In this document: piece after piece, positions 1-8,369 of the stretch
Layout of the letters: each line of letters starts with the position of its first letter
Position numbering within the stretch: position 1 is the first letter of the stretch
Origin: Rhypophila decipiens
Taxonomy: Eukaryota; Ascomycota; Sordariomycetes; Sordariales; Naviculisporaceae
DNA length: 23,505 nucleotides
Assembly: GCA_033297075.1 (NCBI GenBank)
Contig: MU858348.1
Location: forward strand, 1 to 23,505
Direction of reading: 5' to 3'
Notes under the pieces: model-generated
The model's database searches: none
Seen by the model: the letters and a program-made list of their open reading frames with translations, nothing else
What the model was told of the DNA's origin: nothing
Made by a program: the position numbers and the translations under genes

Positions 1-8
1 TTTTTTGG

Positions 9-24
9 GGTGGCTTTTGCCACC
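9..24. repeat. Short perfect hairpin at left edge
   Basis: GGTGGC, a TTTT loop and GCCACC form a perfect 6-bp stem. It lies just before the telomere-like motif. No gene ends here in the visible sequence, so a terminator role cannot be claimed. Confidence 0.4.
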
Positions 25-26
25 TA

Positions 27-39
27 TAACCCTAACCCT
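27..39 (+). repeat. Two telomere-like CCCTAA units
   Basis: The string TAACCCTAACCCT carries two units of the CCCTAA/TTAGGG telomere repeat used by most filamentous fungi. The C-rich strand runs 5' to 3' on the plus strand, as expected at a left chromosome end. Only 13 nt match and non-telomeric sequence precedes them, so chance or an interstitial remnant is possible. Confidence 0.35.
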
Positions 40-43
40 CCTT

Positions 44-82
44 GGATTAGTGCCTGTTTACGAAAGGATTAGTGCCTGTTTA
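44..82 (+). repeat. 17-bp direct repeat, 5-bp spacer
   Basis: GGATTAGTGCCTGTTTA occurs at 44-60 and again, identically, at 66-82. The copies lie immediately upstream of the point where the cysteine-rich reading frame at 87-598 begins abruptly, so they may mark a rearrangement junction. Confidence 0.75.
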
Positions 83-86
83 TTAA

Positions 87-598
87 CTCTCTAACTATAA
101 CTGCGGCGGCACATGGGGTCGCTGCGCTAATATCAATCCCAACGTCTGCTGTATTGGCTCAGGCTTCTCGGTTCAAGCCAAAGGCATCCCAATCGGTTGG
201 CACATCACACTGACCGGACGTTCCGGTGGCAATTGCAACGGTGGCGGGGCGTCAAACACTAACCAGGGTCAATCCCATGTTTGCGTCAACGGTGGCTACT
301 ACACTGGTTCATTCTACACATTCAACGGCAAGAAGCGAGCCGCAGGTTCTCCCGAGTCCGAGTGCCAGAGGCCGGATGTCCTGGGCTTCGCCGACGGCAC
401 TGAATACGACCTGACCAGCCTCACTGACGATGAAATCGATGCACTGTAAGTGATTGTTATATTCTATCAAGTGTGGGGAGATTTTCCGCTTTTCTCTTTT
501 CTTGTACTGATCTTTTTTCACCTAGCCTCCCATCCGCTTTCAATGCGACGAGCATTGCGGATGCACCAGAGGAATTGAAGCTCCTACAAATCAAGTAA
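87..598 (+). pseudogene. 5'-truncated cysteine-rich protein fragment
   Basis: Frame-consistent coding sequence runs from about 87 to 445 and, after an 80-nt intron (446-525, GTAAGT donor, TAG acceptor, CTGAT-like branch site), from 526 to TAA at 596-598. From the first cysteine at 102 this gives 138 residues. The first part has seven cysteines, including a Cys-Cys pair, amid Gly/Asn-rich sequence (CGGTWGRC; SGGNCNGGG); the tail after Lys-Lys-Arg is acidic. This resembles the mature part of a small secreted cysteine-rich fungal protein, but I do not recognise a family. An in-frame TAA sits at 84-86, with no AG acceptor and no in-frame ATG between it and the first cysteine, so start codon and signal peptide are missing. 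It is most simply a gene cut at its 5' end. An unseen upstream exon is possible only if splicing is non-canonical. Confidence 0.55.
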
Positions 599-1221
599 AT
601 AGGAATTAGCCAGCACACAGCGGACAATGAGATGGCGCCATTTACTATGGTTGAAACAGCGGCTTCAACCTACTTTTCGACTTTGCCATCTGGCTCAGTT
701 GGATTGCCCTCGCTAGTTTGGGACTACTAGATCAAGCTTTCTCATTAGCTTTCTAGCAGCTATTTCACTTCTTTATGGGGCTAGTTGGCAAGCAAAGACC
801 CACACAAACCGCTGCTTATCGGCGATTTTCACTCATTTTATTACGATACTCTTCACATCACTCTTTATATAGCTCAGTCCTCTGATCAAGGACTGTCTCC
901 TTTCGCCAGTTAGCTTCATCTAGCACCAGCAATAGATTCAGCATTTCTGCCCATTGTGCGTCGCCCAAGAATTGCTCATTGTGTACGGGTGAGAGGACTC
1001 GGTGGTTTCTCCCGGCCAAAGAGCGTTATCCTGGTCTGACCAGACTGGAGCCGCCCATACGGTAGACCCAAGGGTGTGAACTGGCTCAAGAGACCGGACG
1101 TCCGATGCTGTCTTGGAGGAGCCAAGGATATCGGTGCGAAAGAGTGATTGTTTGGATGTTGCATGCTCAACTGGTTAGTTTCGCCCGTCGTGTGCCTTCC
1201 TCTTCCTGCTGCCGCCACTAG
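599..1221. other. Intergenic, no supported gene
   Basis: Only short overlapping open frames without fungal coding character or splice-consistent continuation were found on either strand. No RNA gene was recognised. Confidence 0.5.
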
Positions 1222-1510
1222 TGCTATCACCGCTCCCGCCAGCAGCCGGAAGGGCTGCCGGACGATGAGGTACCGTTCAAGGCGATTGAAGTACAGAACC
1301 AAAACGCCGCGAACGTGCTCCGTATCTGGGCGTTTGTCGATGGCAGAGATCTTTGGCACGGCCTGCTGCAGGCGGCTGTCGATAGCGGAGAGCGGTGGCC
1401 CGGATGGCTGTGCGACATGGCAGGCAACAAGGTCCAGTACTTAGTGTTGAACACTATACTGCTTCTAAAAAAGCCCACCTTACTGTATTTTCAGGATACG
1501 TACTCTGTCT
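1222..1510 (+). pseudogene. Relic resembling STAND (NB-ARC/TPR) receptor linker
   Basis: One frame, open from the TAG at 1219-1221, reads like a genuine exon for about 70 residues, with the segments VLRIWAFVDGRDLWHGLLQ and ERWPGWLCDMAGNKVQ. The pattern 'L-R/K-L/I-W-A-F/Y-x-D-x-R/Q-D-L-W-x-x-L-L-Q' followed by a W-L segment resembles, from memory, the region just after the NB-ARC domain of fungal STAND/NLR proteins. A possible intron follows (acceptor TTTTCAG near 1495), then a Tyr-Ser-Val stretch that could correspond to the family's YSxHxxVH region. No P-loop, Walker B or effector domain is visible on either side and the continuation to 1809 is not convincing. It is therefore a fragment at best. 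The identification rests on a short stretch. Confidence 0.4.
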
Positions 1511-2113
1511 CCAACTGGCGTCGATTTTCTAGCCTGTCTTTGCCCCACAGTTCGCTCAAAGCCCGAGTGGGCCATCTTCGGCTGTCGGTGGCCGGCTCTC
1601 GTCTGGTCTCTCCCGGTCCTGGCATCGAAACGCGGATGCCTGCAAACTCCACCATAGCCTGCTGTGGCTTATTGAGGACTCCAATCCAACCGGATCCGTG
1701 GCCGGGACGGCAACACTTACGAGGAGAGGAAGAACACCCCGGACAGAGGTGCATAGGCTGGGGTTCACTGTCATCATGTCTTGAGACTCAGCTGGCAGCC
1801 CAACTGTAAGTTCGTCAGCATCACTTGATGCAGATGAAAACAAAAGAGGAGACCATTACAGGATTTCGGAAATAGGATAGCTGATATTCGGAGCTGGATT
1901 GCAAGAAGTTGTCACATGGAATGAACTGTTGGACAGCACAGCGGGCAAAGTACAAGTACCTGCCATGCCCATTGACCATGGAGCTAACAAAACAGCGTGG
2001 TGGGGCAAGAACATTAACACTCCTTCCATCTCGAGACGGACCACACCGATCAAATCACCACACCGAGCTGGCCTTGGCATCACGGTTGGGCAACAACCAT
2101 CAATTGCTCCTTC
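1511..2113. other. Degenerate sequence between fragments
   Basis: Several medium open frames overlap on both strands. A GTAAGT-type donor at about 1806 and an ATTACAG acceptor near 1860 hint at former splicing, but no continuous protein can be built. It is probably gene debris linking the two neighbouring fragments. Confidence 0.35.
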
Positions 2114-2117
2114 CTAA

Positions 2118-2621
2118 AGCAATGACGACATCTTACTTGTTCCGTCCAGGAATGAACCATACCATGTGACCATAACAGTTCCTCCTCTTCCTGTCTTCAC
2201 TTCTCTGGCGTAGGATGGCAATCACACATTAGTGGTTCTCGAACTGGAGACAGAAACACCAACACTTCTCGATGATACAGCCTTCGTTTCCAGCTGTATG
2301 GAATTTACGGACTTGTCTGAGCTAGACGAGTTTGATGAGTTTGACCGGAGCCATGAGAGGGAACCTGTGTGGGATTGTAAGTCAATTCCTGAGGTCACAC
2401 AGATTGACTAGGGTGAAACTGGGGGGTGATGCCGGCCTAACAAAACTAACGTCTCAATAACAGCTTCCTCCATGGGCCAGGAGATGGGACCTCGCGGCGG
2501 GCTAAGATCTCCAAGGATTCCTGAAATGCTATTCTACCAACGGCAAGCGTTGGTTGAGTTTCAGGGCTCGTTGGCTCATCTCACAAGCAGATTTCCTAGC
2601 ATGGCTGGGATGCATGTCTGA
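2118..2621 (+). pseudogene. Unidentified two- or three-exon C-terminal fragment
   Basis: A frame reading DGNHTLVVLELE and an acidic run (DLSELDEFDEFDRSHE) extends from 2214 to 2376. It continues in frame across an 87-nt intron (2377-2463, GTAAGT donor, AATAACAG acceptor) to QEMGPRGGLRSPRIPEM and ends at TGA 2619-2621. Upstream, 2118-2165 is in the same frame, separated by a 48-nt pyrimidine-rich stretch (2166-2213) ending in TAG that could be an intron or could simply hold a stop codon. Frame continuity over the intron argues for real coding origin, about 106 residues from 2214. No start codon or known domain is visible, and a TAA lies just upstream at 2115-2117. I cannot name a family. It may be the tail of the same decayed gene as the STAND-like relic. 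Confidence 0.4.
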
Positions 2622-4620
2622 GATTTGGACCAAAGGCTTTGAGTGCTCACTGACCTCGGCGAAATGATTATCTTCAAACCAAAACTAAAATAAACTGCAC
2701 AAGAAGGAAAAAGGTACGGAGACGAAATGAGAAATAACTCGGCATTTCCCCGGAGTAGATCCTCCGCCTCTCACACTCGCACCTGCACCTGCAGCTGAAG
2801 ATGAAGGGGGATTTAATATACATCATATTTGAAAAGGGCTGAGGATCCGCTCTTTTTCATTTTCAGGCTAGACCAGGTTTCCTTGTCCAGTTGGAATCTC
2901 TCCGAGCCTCCGAATGCGTGAGGCGGTCTGGTATGCACGTGGTTGACAAGAGCTCCTGCCGTGGTATGCTCCGGCATGCTTCGACGTCATGGCTTCCCAT
3001 TCAGACTATGCAGGGAAGGAGCCCCGTGAAAAGCTCAAGTTGCTCCTGTATCCAGACAAGATTGAATCGTCTGCCTTTTGTCTTCAATCCTGTTGACTCT
3101 AGCTCATTCAATCTGAATACCCACAAGACTCTTCAAACTCAGCGGCCATCTTTTAGTCAAACCAGGTTCAGCATATCATATCTTAACCCACCTCACCAAG
3201 AATACGCCGCATATCCCTCTTAGTGCTGCATCATTGACTGAGGGAAGCCTCTCTTGCAGAGATTGGACAGAGCAGACTCTAGTAGCACCCTGCCTTGCAG
3301 AACGGGTAAGTCCTCATGCTTTCCCTTCTCATCGATGATCAGAAGAAAATGATATGCTGAGAGCTGTGGTATTTCTGTATGAGTTGCTGAGCATTGGACC
3401 ATGAGATATATGATCTCAGTTTCATCATCTCATTATTTCACACCAGTCCCAATTCCTGAGTGCAACACAACAATGATTATGTACATTGTACAGAGTATCC
3501 TAGATGAAATTATCATGATATTTTCGCTTATTTCGGAAACATCGGCACACCTGTGAGCAAGAAACAACTGCAGGAAACGTGCCTGATGAGGGGCGAGAAA
3601 TTAAATTAGCCAGGCATGTAGCATGCATCGTGAGGGGCTATGAATTGGCCCAGCAGTAGGAAACAAAAACTTCAGTCTGGTGAAGCTCAAACACACATTC
3701 ACAACTCCCATGCTCAGATGCCGTACTTTCTTGGGGGTCCTTGGGTATATACATGTCTACATGGTGGGGACGTTGGCAAGGGTGAATGTTGATTAACTCC
3801 AGGATGAGCTTCGCCCTGATTGGTGCAAGATTGTTACATGAATGACAACTTGTTGATGGTCACTTTTGTCCGTCTAATTCTTTGTTGACACAACCAGAGT
3901 ACCGCGTTTCTGTCCACGCCCAGTGCCATGAATCAAGGCAGAGAAACGTTTATATCGAGACTTTTTGTCCAATCCTTTCAAAACTTTCCACGCCAGTTGT
4001 TTAGGCAGGTGGATGCCATGTGCTTTCGGTAGTGGTTTAGAATGCCACACACGGCGGTTAAGATCTCTTTTCTTGTCGCTTAACCGCCCCCTGACCCCTG
4101 CAACTGTTCAACAGATTGTCTGGGCGTCTGCGGCCATCTTCAACTTTCAAGATAACAAAACAACACATGGTAAACATCACTAGGTCCAATCTTGACAAGA
4201 TCAAGGCAAGAAAAGACTATCTTGCTCGTGATAAGTCTAGAATGATGTTCACCTACACTTGACAGGTCATGGCGCTAGTCACCTTCTACAAGAGAAGTCA
4301 AGGTCCGTCTTGCGTCGCACTCGACGCCAAGGAAACTGGGGTGAATGGCAACATCGACAACAGTGAATAGTGGGAATGCACAAGACGAGAAAAAGGGAAC
4401 CAGAAAAATCAGCGACGTCAAGATCTCCGGGATAGGAGCGATCAACGCTACACAACAACGGAGGTGAAGGACCGCGGGCGCCGTGATCTGCAATTGAATA
4501 GGCCCCGAGCTGAGGGCATTCCCATGTGGCAGATGCCGACCCCGGGTGCCGAACGCGGTTGATCGAGTTCAACCTGACGGGCAAATGAACCAGGTTATTT
4601 ACGCTCTCCGTTCTGGTCCG

Positions 4621-4626
4621 GGCTAG
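4621..4626 (+). promoter_or_regulatory. Possible XlnR/Xyr1 site (GGCTAG)
   Basis: GGCTAG fits the GGCTAR consensus of the fungal xylanase activators XlnR/Xyr1 and lies about 515 bp upstream of the acetylxylan esterase start. A six-base match is weak evidence; the downstream gene's function makes it worth noting. Confidence 0.25.
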
Positions 4627-4755
4627 GATAAGTCATGCAACCGACCTTGGGGCTGGCTTCCCCACAGGGCCGGATCTCCAACGGTCGGCACAGTCTCACA
4701 GACGGGGAAGGAGATTGTTACTTCGCGTACCTGGAAGGGAAATTTATCCGCAGTC

Positions 4756-4761
4756 TTAGCC
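4756..4761 (-). promoter_or_regulatory. Possible XlnR/Xyr1 site (GGCTAA)
   Basis: TTAGCC on the plus strand is GGCTAA on the minus strand, the classical XlnR/Xyr1 core, about 380 bp upstream of the esterase start. Two short matches to the CreA carbon-catabolite repressor consensus (SYGGRG) lie closer, GCGGAG at 4983-4988 and GTGGGG at 5008-5013. The combination would suit xylan-induced, glucose-repressed expression, but the motifs are short. Confidence 0.3.
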
Positions 4762-5033
4762 GCATGTCACAACGCCCAATGAGGAAATAACCTTGATGAA
4801 GTCCGATCTCTGCTCTGCCTCTTGGGACACATGGCTCGTGCTTTTCCCACTATACACTTGCCGATTCTCATTGCCTAGCGCAGCCGCCGACCTGGACTCG
4901 TTTGGAGGGCCCTCGTCATCCAATCTAGACGCAATTCTTCCACGACATCGGAAACTATGCGCGGATGCTGTTTCACATGAATGCGGAGGAGGCGGCTCTG
5001 TGGCTGTGTGGGGGAGATTGGCGACGAGGTAAA

Positions 5034-5042
5034 TATATATAT
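5034..5042 (+). promoter_or_regulatory. TATA box of esterase gene
   Basis: TATATATAT lies about 97 bp upstream of the esterase ATG, with no other ATG of convincing context between them. Position and composition suit a fungal TATA element for a strongly regulated gene. Confidence 0.5.
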
Positions 5043-5138
5043 CGCCGTGCTCGCTCGAAACGAAACATGGAATAGCCTTCAAGCACAGAACACACAATCC
5101 AAAGGGACTCATAGAACCATCACATCGTCGTCGCCATC

Positions 5139-6083
5139 ATGCTTATCACCAACATTTTCGGCCTCGCCGCTTCGGCCACTCTCGCCGTCGGCGCCTCGCT
5201 CCAGCAGGTCTCCAACTTTGGCAACAACCCGAGCAAGATCCAGATGTACATCTATGTCCCCGACAAGCTGGCCGCCAACCCGGCTATCATTGTTGCTGTA
5301 AGTTATCACTCACTGAGAAATGGAAATCAAAGGGGATGCTGACAATTCTTCTTTCCTAATTAGCTCCACCCTTGCGGCGGCACTGCTTCGGGATGGTACA
5401 GCGGTACCAAACTTCCCTCGTACGCCAACACCGGTGGCTTCATCCTGATCTACCCCGGCACTCCCAACATGTCCAACTGCTGGGACGTTCAGAACCCCGC
5501 CAGCTTGACCCACGGAGCGGGTGGTGATGCCCTCGGGATCATCAGCATGGTCAACTACACCGTTGACAAGTACAAGGCCGACCGCAGCAAGATCTTCGTC
5601 ATGGGATCCTCCTCCGGCGGCATGATGACCAACGTCATGGCGGGCTCTTACCCCGATGTCTTCGAGGCCGGTGCCGCCTACTCCGGAACCGCCCACGCCT
5701 GCTTCGCCGGCGCCCCCTCTGCTACTCCCTTCTCGCCCAACCAGACCTGTGCTCAGGGTCTCACCAAGACCCCCCAGGAGTGGGGCAACTTTGTCCGCAA
5801 CTCGTACCCCGGCTACACCGGCAAGCGCCCACGCATGCAAATCTACCACGGTCTCGCCGATGGTCTTGTCCGCCCTCAGTGCGGTTATGAGGCTCTCAAG
5901 CAGTGGAGCAACGTCCTCGGCGTCTCTCTCACCCGCAACGTCACCGGTGTCCCCTCTGCTCAGTACACTCAGATGATCTATGGCGATGGCACTCAACTCC
6001 AGGGCTTCTTCGGACAGGGTGTCGGACACACTGCGCCAGTCAACGAGCAGCTCATGCTCAAGTTCTTCGGCCTGCTCGCTTAG
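5139..6083 (+). CDS. axeA: Secreted acetylxylan esterase, CE1 family
   Basis: Two exons, 5139-5297 and 5364-6083, separated by a 66-nt GTAAGT...TAG intron, encode 292 residues. Residues 1-19 form a signal peptide, followed by the mature start LQQVSNFG. The protein matches the fungal CE1 acetylxylan esterase/PHB-depolymerase-like alpha/beta hydrolases: HPCGGTA near residue 56 (oxyanion region), the nucleophile elbow GSSSG with Ser136, Asp219 in HGLADG, and His275 in GHTAP. These enzymes remove acetyl groups from xylan outside the cell and assist endoxylanases. Length is typical of the single-domain form; there is no C-terminal CBM1 cellulose-binding module or linker. Three N-glycosylation sequons (NYT, NQT, NVT) are present. 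Upstream sequence holds a TATA box and possible XlnR and CreA sites. A feruloyl esterase of the same family is the main alternative. Codon use is strongly C-ending, which also opens a long antisense frame. Confidence 0.92.
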
Positions 6084-6531
6084 AAGGTCATTAACTATAG
6101 TAACGTTAAAAGGGATCAGTCAAAATGAGCGGGGAAAGGAGAGGTGGAAATTGTCATATAATTCCCAGGCAAAATACTACCTTCATTAACGACCTACGGT
6201 GCTTTGTAGGTTTTGTATCTAGTACGTCACGTATATAGCCCAGCATTGAACACCAATTATCTCACACCTTGCCACTTGACTCTGCCCCTTTTCAAGTAAA
6301 CAAAGGGACGCACTAAGTGGACCCTGCCACGGCAACCACCAAGTGCACCTTCCAGCCCTATCTCACCGCCGCCTCATCCACACCAAACTCCACAACCGCA
6401 AACTCTTTCGCTCTTGCCCAAAGTCTGACTCGCACAACGAAAAACACGCAGAAGGAGCGTCCCCCAGTGGTCCAATGCACACCGGTCCCTCCACAAGCCG
6501 AGTTATGACCCACAACCGGCATCAATCACCA
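6084..6531. other. Intergenic between esterase and tRNA-Leu
   Basis: Contains the esterase 3' region. Two overlapping plus-strand open frames at 6317-6567 are Thr/Ser/Pro-rich and run into the tRNA, so they are not accepted as genes. Nothing else is seen. Confidence 0.6.
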
Positions 6532-6654
6532 GGCAAGATGGCCGAGCGGTCTAAGGCGCCACGTTAAGGTATTACCTTGATTATCATTCTCCCTCTCTCA
6601 TGAGTCAGAATTCCGTGGTCCGAAAGGGCGTGGGTTCGAATCCCACTCTTGTCA
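6532..6654 (+). tRNA. tRNA-Leu (anticodon AAG) with 43-nt intron
   Basis: The acceptor stem pairs GGCAAGA (6532-6538) with TCTTGTC (6647-6653), with one G-U pair; the discriminator base is A6654. The D arm is GCC/GGC. The anticodon stem CCACG (6559-6563) pairs with CGTGG (6614-6618). The loop reads T-T-AAG-G, giving anticodon AAG at 6566-6568, which reads CUU. A 43-nt intron (6570-6612) interrupts after position 37, the canonical site for eukaryotic nuclear tRNA introns; ACCTT in the intron can pair with the anticodon-loop AAGGT. The variable arm is long (type II) with a small TCC/GGG stem, and the T arm is GTGGG-TTCGAAT-CCCAC. A-box and B-box promoters are internal. The long variable arm and AAG anticodon support Leu rather than Ser. 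Confidence 0.93.
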
Positions 6655-6664
6655 AGAAACCATT

Positions 6665-6680
6665 ATCATCATATGATGAT
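6665..6680. repeat. 16-bp perfect palindrome after tRNA
   Basis: ATCATCATATGATGAT reads the same on both strands, 10 bp after the tRNA 3' end and before the T run at 6709. It could form a small hairpin in the pre-tRNA trailer, or be chance in AT-rich sequence. Confidence 0.5.
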
Positions 6681-6708
6681 ATCCGCTGATATGTGGAACT
6701 GATCTTTC

Positions 6709-6715
6709 TTTTTTT
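6709..6715 (+). terminator. RNA polymerase III T-run terminator
   Basis: Seven consecutive T residues, followed after one G by three more, lie 55 nt downstream of the tRNA end. Runs of this length stop fungal RNA polymerase III, and no earlier run of five or more T is present after the tRNA. Confidence 0.65.
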
Positions 6716-7116
6716 GTTTCTCCGTCCTGACAAGTCGACTTTCCTTTTCCGTTTTATCATTCTCAGTCAGGGTCAAGGACCATCCAGCGATGTCTACTAC
6801 TAACGAACGCTCGGGGGAGCTATAGGATTAGATCCTTATATGGCTTTGGTGATTCATGGCTCACTTTGCTCATCCTTATATCATCCCCTGTTATACATTT
6901 TAAGACGTGCATGTTTTGGTTTGGCTCAAGAAAACTTCCCCTTGCTTGCTGCTTATCAAATATCCCTTAATAACTAAGACTCACCTACAACACACAAATT
7001 TTCCGTCCAGCTGAAACAACATCCACCGGCTGCTTCTTATCAATCCCTCTCTCCAGTTACCATTTTGCCTAATTATCAAACGCCTCTCTCTCTCATGCCC
7101 ACTGCATTTCTGAACC
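6716..7116. other. Intergenic, 3' flank of minus-strand secreted-protein gene
   Basis: No supported coding or RNA feature. The pyrimidine-rich stretches probably belong to the 3' untranslated region of the converging minus-strand gene. Confidence 0.5.
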
Positions 7117-7590
7117 TTATTCAGGCCCAACAGCCAGCCCATTAGAGAACAACAGCGAGAACCTCCCATCCACCGACCTAACCACCGGATTCCCATTATG
7201 GATCTGATTACTCGGATCCACGCACTGGGGGATAAACGTGTCAAATTCATCCTGCACGCTCGCCTGCGAGAAGGTGACGACGGCACTCTCGACGTTGGTC
7301 TCGATAAAGATCTCGCACATGCCCACCGTGCGCGTGACGAGCGACCCGGTAAAGGGCGGGTTGCCAGCCGGCAACCAGCATACCCCGGTGGTGCAGATGG
7401 ACGACAGGATGCCCGAGAGCGCGGTGAAGCAATCTGTTGTGTTTATTGAGTGGAGTTTTGCGTTGCCGCAGAAGGGGGCGGCGAATTGGATGGTTCCGAG
7501 GTTGACGGTGCTGGTAGTCTGGTGAGGGAGAGAAACGGCAACGGTGGTCCCGGCCATGAGGAGGAAGGCGGTGATGGTTTTGGGATACAT
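7117..7590 (-). CDS. Small secreted six-cysteine protein, effector-like
   Basis: A single exon encodes 157 residues. Residues 1-19 are a typical signal peptide (hydrophobic core LLMAGTTVAVS). The mature part has six cysteines, at 41, 54, 66, 71, 92 and 123, enough for three disulfides. It contains the motifs TTDCFTALSGIL, VGMCEIFI and DEFDTFIPQCVD. The spacing 'DCxxAL...GxCxIxI...V...C' recurs in many small secreted fungal proteins and loosely recalls Ecp2/Hce2-type proteins, but the match is too weak to assign the family. It would act outside the cell, perhaps on a host or microbial neighbour, or at the wall. There are two N-glycosylation-like sites at most and no GPI signal. The start is fixed by the signal peptide. 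The reading frame is intact. Confidence 0.75.
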   Translation of the reverse strand: MYPKTITAFLLMAGTTVAVSLPHQTTSTVNLGTIQFAAPFCGNAKLHSINTTDCFTALSGILSSICTTGVCWLPAGNPPFTGSLVTRTVGMCEIFIETNVESAVVTFSQASVQDEFDTFIPQCVDPSNQIHNGNPVVRSVDGRFSLLFSNGLAVGPE

Positions 7591-8369
7591 GGTGAGTATG
7601 CAAGTTGTGCTTATGTGACAAGGTTGTGAGTGAGTCTCGAGTTGTAGTAAATGCTTGGAATGTCTGGAGGATGAGAGTGAAGAGGTGTTTGCTCAAAAAC
7701 CCAGGTGGACACATTGTCTTTATACCTGGGTAATTTCCAGGAGTCATCGCCTTTCCAATGCTTTACTCTTCAAGGGAGCAGCGGACCAGGAAAGACTAAA
7801 ATAGACTACATCCCGAAAGGTTGTATTCGGCTTTATCATTGTGATAGTTACGTCCGGTTTGGCACAACTGAATGTGGAATCCGTGCCTGATGCCGTCGTA
7901 AGGACGATGATCACCTTCCGCTGACATGTAAGCCTTGAAGCGGCTGTAAGACCAGGCATGTTCGTGCCATTGCTCTGATCGTGGATGAGCGGGAATAATT
8001 GCTTGTGCTGAACAAAGTCTGACTGAGCAACAGATTCCCCTCTTATTGGAAGCATACATTAGTATACCCAAAACTAGCAAGCCAGTTGGTAATATCACCC
8101 TCAAATTCACCGCCTATTGGATCTAGTCTTTTCGGCGTTAAAGCCGCAATATGGCCTTGATTGTCTGATGATGATGGGCTTACTATCTGTGGTACACGAC
8201 AGTCCATCAGTATCTCTGCAAGGGATTTTGTGCCAAGTGCCAAACCCGGACTTGAATATACTGAAGCTTAGTGATTGTTTCCGAATCCCGGTCATGAAAT
8301 GTGGTCAAGACCGGGGCCAAAGTAATAGCTGGGGACTGAGTAAATTGCTACGTACATTACCTGACGTTC
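7591..8369. other. Intergenic, promoter region and CHAT 3' flank
   Basis: Upstream of the secreted-protein gene and downstream of the TPR-CHAT gene, which are co-oriented. Overlapping frames at 7744-8295 (minus) have no initiating context, domain or splice pattern that holds together. Nothing else is recognised. Confidence 0.55.

Larger units (their letters stand above)
2622..5138. other. 2.5-kb gene-poor stretch and esterase upstream region
   Basis: No frame is supported. The best small candidate is the ATG at about 2988, 35 codons with a lysine-rich middle (EPREKLKLLLYPDKIE), too short to defend. The frames at 3220-3402 (minus), 3965-4183 (plus) and 4275-4584 (minus) show no domain, signal peptide or splice support. 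The last 500 nt presumably form the promoter of the esterase that starts at 5139. Confidence 0.5.

Noticed and set aside
2988..3095. 35-codon ATG frame with a Lys-rich middle
   Set aside because: Too short, with no signal peptide, splice sites or family match.
3220..3402. 60-codon minus-strand frame
   Set aside because: Its amino-acid mix looks protein-like, but no flanking exon, start context or homology pattern supports it.
4275..4584. Two overlapping hydrophobic minus-strand frames
   Set aside because: Hydrophobic stretches and cysteines suggested a membrane protein, but the frames compete with each other and neither shows splice or domain support.
5310..6029. 239-codon minus-strand open frame over the esterase
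   Set aside because: It is antisense to the esterase's second exon; its low-complexity Ala/Gly/Val/Asp-rich content reflects the C-ending codon bias of the real gene.
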